The position numbers and the translations under genes are program-made. Of a stretch of DNA of 64,000 bases, positions 60,610 through 64,000 are shown one piece after another. Position 1 is the stretch's first letter. Each line of letters opens with the position of its first letter. The stretch covers positions 62,001 to 126,000 of the forward strand of contig NZ_CANMLT010000004.1 of the NCBI RefSeq assembly GCF_947498805.1, written 5' to 3'. The DNA is from an uncultured Tenacibaculum sp. (GTDB lineage: Bacteria; Bacteroidota; Bacteroidia; Flavobacteriales; Flavobacteriaceae). The notes beneath the pieces were generated by a model. The model was not told where the DNA came from. It did no database searches and saw only the letters and a program-made list of their open reading frames with translations.

Positions 60610-61200
60610 ATGGTAGAGACGAATCAAGAAGTATTTAGCAAAGAAATTACTGGATTGGGAGTTATAAGTATTCGTCCATTTCGAGTAGATGCAGATACAC
60701 CAATGTTACATACTTGGGTAACGCAACCTTATGCAAAGTATTGGGGAATGTTAGATAAATCTTTAGAAGAAGTACGTGCCGAATACCAAGAGCTTGAAGA
60801 AAATCCACATCACCATAGTTACATAGGAATGTTAAATAACGTTCCTGTGTTTTTAATGGAACGTTATAAAGCTTCAAAAGATATCATAGCATCACATTAT
60901 GATGCTCTAGAAAGCGATTATGGAATGCACATTTTAGTGGCTCCTATAGAAAAAAGAATACCTCAGTTTACTTGGCATGTATTTTCAACGATTATCGATT
61001 ATTTTTTCAGTTTACCACAAGTAGAAAGAGTGGTGGTTGAACCTGATGTAAACAACGAGAAAATTCACAAGTTGAACAAAAAGGCAGGCTTTGTATATCA
61101 AAAGGAAATTGACCTGACTTATAAAAAAGCGGCATTGGCTTTTTGTACAAAAGAGATGTACACAGAAGCTTTAAATCAATTAGAAAATAATGAAAAATAA
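60610..61200 (+). CDS. Stand-alone GNAT acyltransferase, siderophore type
   Basis: This is a 196-residue IucB/DesC-type N-acyltransferase. VISIRPFRVDADTPMLHTWV, the YWGM stretch and VEPDVNNEKIHKLNKKAGFVYQKEI align along their whole length with the N-terminal domain of the preceding fusion protein, so the two are paralogues. It may use a different acyl-CoA, for example acetyl for an end unit. Its last 11 bases overlap the second synthetase gene, leaving the two parts coupled but not fused. Confidence 0.92.
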   Translation: MVETNQEVFSKEITGLGVISIRPFRVDADTPMLHTWVTQPYAKYWGMLDKSLEEVRAEYQELEENPHHHSYIGMLNNVPVFLMERYKASKDIIASHYDALESDYGMHILVAPIEKRIPQFTWHVFSTIIDYFFSLPQVERVVVEPDVNNEKIHKLNKKAGFVYQKEIDLTYKKAALAFCTKEMYTEALNQLENNEK

Positions 61201-63007
61201 TATAGCACATTTACAACCTCAAGTTTGGGAATTTGTAAATCGTCAATTGATAAAGAAAGCGATAAGTGAGTTTTCTCATGAGCTTATTTTGACCCCCGAA
61301 TTTTTGAATGAAGAAGATGGATGGAATGTTTATGAAATACAATCAGATGCTAAAGAGTTTAGCTATCAATTTAAAGCTAAAAAATATTTGTTAGATCATT
61401 GGCTGGTGGATGCTGAAAGTATTTTAAAAAGGAACACAAGTGCTGAAAAGATATACTTAGACGCACTTCATTTTATTACCGAATTTAAAACAACGTTAGG
61501 GATTCCTGATGAATTTTTAGGAACCTATTTAGAAGAAATAACAAGTACACTTTCTGGAGCGGCATATAAATATGTAAATGAAGAATTTTCTGCAAAAGAA
61601 TTGGCGGAGAAGAATTTTCAAGAAATAGAGCATGGAATGAGTGAAGGACATCCTTGTTTTGTTGCTAATAATGGTCGAATTGGATTTAATATCGACGATT
61701 ATCATATTTATGCTCCGGAAAGTAATCAACCATTTCGAATTCTATGGATAGCAGGTCATAAAAAATATGCAACCTATACTGCTGTAGAAGGTTTCGAATA
61801 CGAGCAATTATTGTTAAATGAACTTGGAGAAGATAAAATCACTGGGTTTAAAGAGGTTTTGCAAGAGCATAATGTAACTTCAGAAGATTACATTTTTATG
61901 CCAGTACACCCTTGGCAATGGAAGAATAAAATTGTAGCAGTATTCGGAGCGGATATTGCACAAAAAAATATTGTTTTAGTTGGAGAAAGTGACGATGAAT
62001 TTTCAGCACAACAATCTATCAGAACTTTGTTTAATGCTTCTCATCCAGAAAAGCTATATACAAAAACAGCTTTATCTATTTTAAATATGGGGTTCATGAG
62101 AGGATTGTCTCCATATTATATGCAAAGCACTCCGCATATTACCACCTGGATAACAAATTTGTTAGCAGAAGATTCGTATTTACAAGAGAATGGGTTTACT
62201 ATGCTAGGAGAAGTAGCTACTGTGGGTTATCATAACCATTATTATGAGGTGTTAGGAAAAACAAATCCACATAACAAGATGTTATCAGCATTGTGGAGAG
62301 AAAGTCCATTTAGTAAAATAGCATCCAATCAGAGGGTGTTTACTATGGCTGCTTTATTACATGTAGATTATAAAGATAACTCATTGTTAGCTTCCTTGAT
62401 AGAAGCCTCTCCTTATGGAGTTACTGCTTGGGTGCAACGATATTTAAAGGCTTATTTGGCACCATTATTACACTGTTTTTATAAATACGAATTTGTGTTT
62501 ATGCCACATGGAGAAAACCTAATTATGGTGTTAGAAGAAAATACTCCAGTACATGTGTTAATGAAAGATATTACAGAAGAAGTAATTGTTTTTAATGAAA
62601 CAATGCACTTACCAGAGCATGCAGATAGATTGTTTACAAAGACTTCGGATAAAATGAAGGTGTTGTCAATCTTTACGGATGTTTTTGATTGTTTCTTCCG
62701 TTTTATGGCACAGCAATTAGATAGTTATGCGAATTTTTCTGAAAATAGTTTTTGGAAACTAGTAGCAGATTGTGTGTATGAATATCAAGAACAACACCCT
62801 GAGTTTTCTGAAAAATATGAACGTTACGACCTGTTTGTAAAAGAATTTGATCGTTGTTGTTTAAATAGACTTCAATTAGGAAACACAAAGCAAATGCTGA
62901 GTTTAGCAGACCCTATTGAAAGCTTAAAATTAGAAGGAACTCTGGAGAATCCGCTCGCTCAATTTAAAAATGCAGTAGAAATATCAAACACTATAGAAGC
63001 TTTTTAG
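61190..63007 (+). CDS. Second IucA/IucC siderophore synthetase (DesD-like)
   Basis: This is a 605-residue NIS synthetase. EGHPCFVANNGRIGF, HPWQWKN, QQSIRTLFN, KTALSILNMGFMRGL and MPHGENLIMVLEE match the C-terminal part of the fusion protein, so it is a paralogue. All ATP-binding residues seen in the fusion are kept, so both should be active. It could macrocyclise, lengthen or make a second product. It overlaps the GNAT gene by 11 bases and precedes a nitroreductase gene by 1 base. Confidence 0.93.
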   Translation: MKNNIAHLQPQVWEFVNRQLIKKAISEFSHELILTPEFLNEEDGWNVYEIQSDAKEFSYQFKAKKYLLDHWLVDAESILKRNTSAEKIYLDALHFITEFKTTLGIPDEFLGTYLEEITSTLSGAAYKYVNEEFSAKELAEKNFQEIEHGMSEGHPCFVANNGRIGFNIDDYHIYAPESNQPFRILWIAGHKKYATYTAVEGFEYEQLLLNELGEDKITGFKEVLQEHNVTSEDYIFMPVHPWQWKNKIVAVFGADIAQKNIVLVGESDDEFSAQQSIRTLFNASHPEKLYTKTALSILNMGFMRGLSPYYMQSTPHITTWITNLLAEDSYLQENGFTMLGEVATVGYHNHYYEVLGKTNPHNKMLSALWRESPFSKIASNQRVFTMAALLHVDYKDNSLLASLIEASPYGVTAWVQRYLKAYLAPLLHCFYKYEFVFMPHGENLIMVLEENTPVHVLMKDITEEVIVFNETMHLPEHADRLFTKTSDKMKVLSIFTDVFDCFFRFMAQQLDSYANFSENSFWKLVADCVYEYQEQHPEFSEKYERYDLFVKEFDRCCLNRLQLGNTKQMLSLADPIESLKLEGTLENPLAQFKNAVEISNTIEAF

Positions 63008-63008
63008 A

Positions 63009-63593
63009 ATGAACTTTCAGGAACTTACAAAAGTGATACAAGAGCGTAAAAGTACCTATGCATACGATTACGCTCCAAAGAAAATTGACAAAGAAATTAT
63101 TGAAGCAATAGTTACCAATGCATTATGGGCGCCTACTCATATGGTTACACAACCTTGGCGTTTTGTAGTATTAGATGGAAAGCATCAAGAAAAATTGAGT
63201 CAGTTTATGGCATCGTATTATAGAAAGTTGTATACAGAAAAACAATTTTCTAATGAACGATATGAAGCTACAAAAACCTATGCTAATAATGCCACGTTAA
63301 TTGCCATTGTTTTTGCACCAAATAAGAAAGCTAAGTTACCTGAATGGGAAGAACTTGCAGCGGTCTCATGTGCAGTGCAAAATATGTGGTTAAGTTGTAC
63401 AGCTTTGGGCTTAGGGAGTTATTGGGATTCTTCTCCAGCAACAATAGCATATGGAAAAGAGCAAGTAAATCTAAAAGAAGGAGAACAATTTTTAGGCATC
63501 TTTTTTATGGGACATATAAAAGAAGATACCCCAGAAGCAAAAAGAAAAAGAAAGCCATTAACGAAGAAGTTAAGTTGGAATTTTAAAGAATAA
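63009..63593 (+). CDS. Nitroreductase-family flavoprotein
   Basis: This is a 194-residue FMN-dependent reductase: IQERKSTYAYDYAPKKI with the FMN-phosphate Arg, WAPTHMVTQPWRFVVL, and the GLGSYWDSSP loop. It begins 1 base after the second synthetase and so is part of the siderophore operon. In such a place it could reduce the ferric complex, or act on an N-oxidised intermediate. The family has wide substrate range, so the task is open. Confidence 0.9.
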   Translation: MNFQELTKVIQERKSTYAYDYAPKKIDKEIIEAIVTNALWAPTHMVTQPWRFVVLDGKHQEKLSQFMASYYRKLYTEKQFSNERYEATKTYANNATLIAIVFAPNKKAKLPEWEELAAVSCAVQNMWLSCTALGLGSYWDSSPATIAYGKEQVNLKEGEQFLGIFFMGHIKEDTPEAKRKRKPLTKKLSWNFKE

Positions 63594-63596
63594 AGA

Positions 63597-64000
63597 ATGA
63601 ATACAAAAAAAAGAATACTAGCTATTGATATGGCTAGAGGAATAAGTGTTTTATCTATGATTCCTGTGCATGTAATGATTGTGTATTCTACAATGGATAC
63701 ATGGAACAATACATTGATAGGAAAAATAGCTCAAGTAATGGAAAGAGGAACTCCAATGTTTTTAGTAGTAATGGGGTTTTCTTTTGTGTTTTCAAGTAAG
63801 TTAAGTATGACTAAAATATTTAAGAGAGGATTAGATATTTTGGCGAAAGGATACTTGTTGAATATTTTAAGGTTTGCTATTCCAATGTTATTATTTGGAG
63901 GTTTCCCAAGAGCATTTATAGAAGGGAATGGACTAACTGTTGGAGATTCTTACAATCTGTTATTTTTTACATTATTAGGAGATATTTTACAACTAGCAGG
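63597..64000 (+). CDS. Membrane acyltransferase-like protein, partial (cut by window end)
   Basis: Only the first 134 codons are visible. RILAIDMARGISVLSMIPVH with a His in the first helix, then a MERGTPMFLVVMGFSF second helix, match the heparan-alpha-glucosaminide N-acetyltransferase/DUF1624 group of membrane proteins. A third helix region is ILRFAIPMLLFGG. It starts 3 bases after the nitroreductase stop and so seems to be in the siderophore operon, perhaps acylating the product. The rest of the gene lies beyond the window. Confidence 0.8.
   Translation, partial: MNTKKRILAIDMARGISVLSMIPVHVMIVYSTMDTWNNTLIGKIAQVMERGTPMFLVVMGFSFVFSSKLSMTKIFKRGLDILAKGYLLNILRFAIPMLLFGGFPRAFIEGNGLTVGDSYNLLFFTLLGDILQLA

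Noticed and set aside
54168..63593. Calling the product bisucaberin with certainty
   Set aside because: The gene set matches, but the substrate of the decarboxylase and the acyl groups cannot be read from motifs, and the second GNAT/NIS pair makes the product uncertain.

Overview
The window is AT-rich, densely coded DNA from a marine-type member of the Flavobacteriaceae (Bacteroidota). The evidence is the ssb-gldE-gldD gliding-motility locus, promoter boxes of the Bacteroidota form (TTG, about 19 bases, TAnnTTTG), the lack of Shine-Dalgarno sequences, several TTG start codons, and family-restricted neighbours such as the small membrane proteins around upp/trmB. The siderophore operon at the right end resembles those of bisucaberin producers such as Tenacibaculum; the genus is an inference. 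I saw no rRNA, tRNA, CRISPR array, phage or transposase gene.

Layout. 1-4.6 kb: molybdenum-cofactor genes on the minus strand (moaA, a small membrane protein, moeA, moaC, a mobA-like fusion). A GIY-YIG endonuclease gene bracketed by two ~121-bp palindromic repeats sits between moeA and moaC. 4.7-10.6 kb: membrane MutS-like ATPase, uvrC, patatin/Omp85 protein. 10.6-16.3 kb: RNase G, a 29-residue basic protein missed by length cut-offs, HU, mutY, ssb, gldE, gldD. 16.3-19.4 kb: heme A synthase, a cysteine-rich HMA lipoprotein, an EamA exporter and a 61-residue peptide with a bacteriocin-like leader and a Gly-every-fourth-residue tail. 19.4-24 kb: an M16 protease pair (one active, one without the zinc motif), rplU-rpmA, then a 550-base non-coding stretch holding a tandem duplication of ~205 bp. 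24.4-31 kb: LytTR regulator with TPR histidine kinase, dinB, an ACT protein, and trhO / U32 protein / ferredoxin, probably a tRNA U34 hydroxylation operon.

31-48 kb is mostly housekeeping: asd, an HD hydrolase, crotonase, an NtrY-like kinase, holB, feoAB with a 38-residue FeoB-associated protein, brnQ, upp, trmB, and an alkyltransferase-like protein. 47.6-54 kb is a redox and Fe-S district: two sterol-desaturase-type di-iron hydroxylases, Mrp and NifU Fe-S carriers, a ferredoxin-NADP reductase-like flavoprotein, a [2Fe-2S] ferredoxin and a flavodoxin.

54.1-64 kb is a tightly packed NRPS-independent siderophore operon: PLP decarboxylase, lysine N-hydroxylase, MFS transporter, a GNAT-IucA/IucC fusion, then a second separate GNAT and a second separate IucA/IucC synthetase, a nitroreductase, and a membrane acyltransferase cut by the window end. 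Having both a fused and a split copy of the acylation/condensation pair is the most distinctive feature here. With feoAB, the window covers ferrous uptake and ferric siderophore synthesis. All calls come from reading the sequence; no database search was run.
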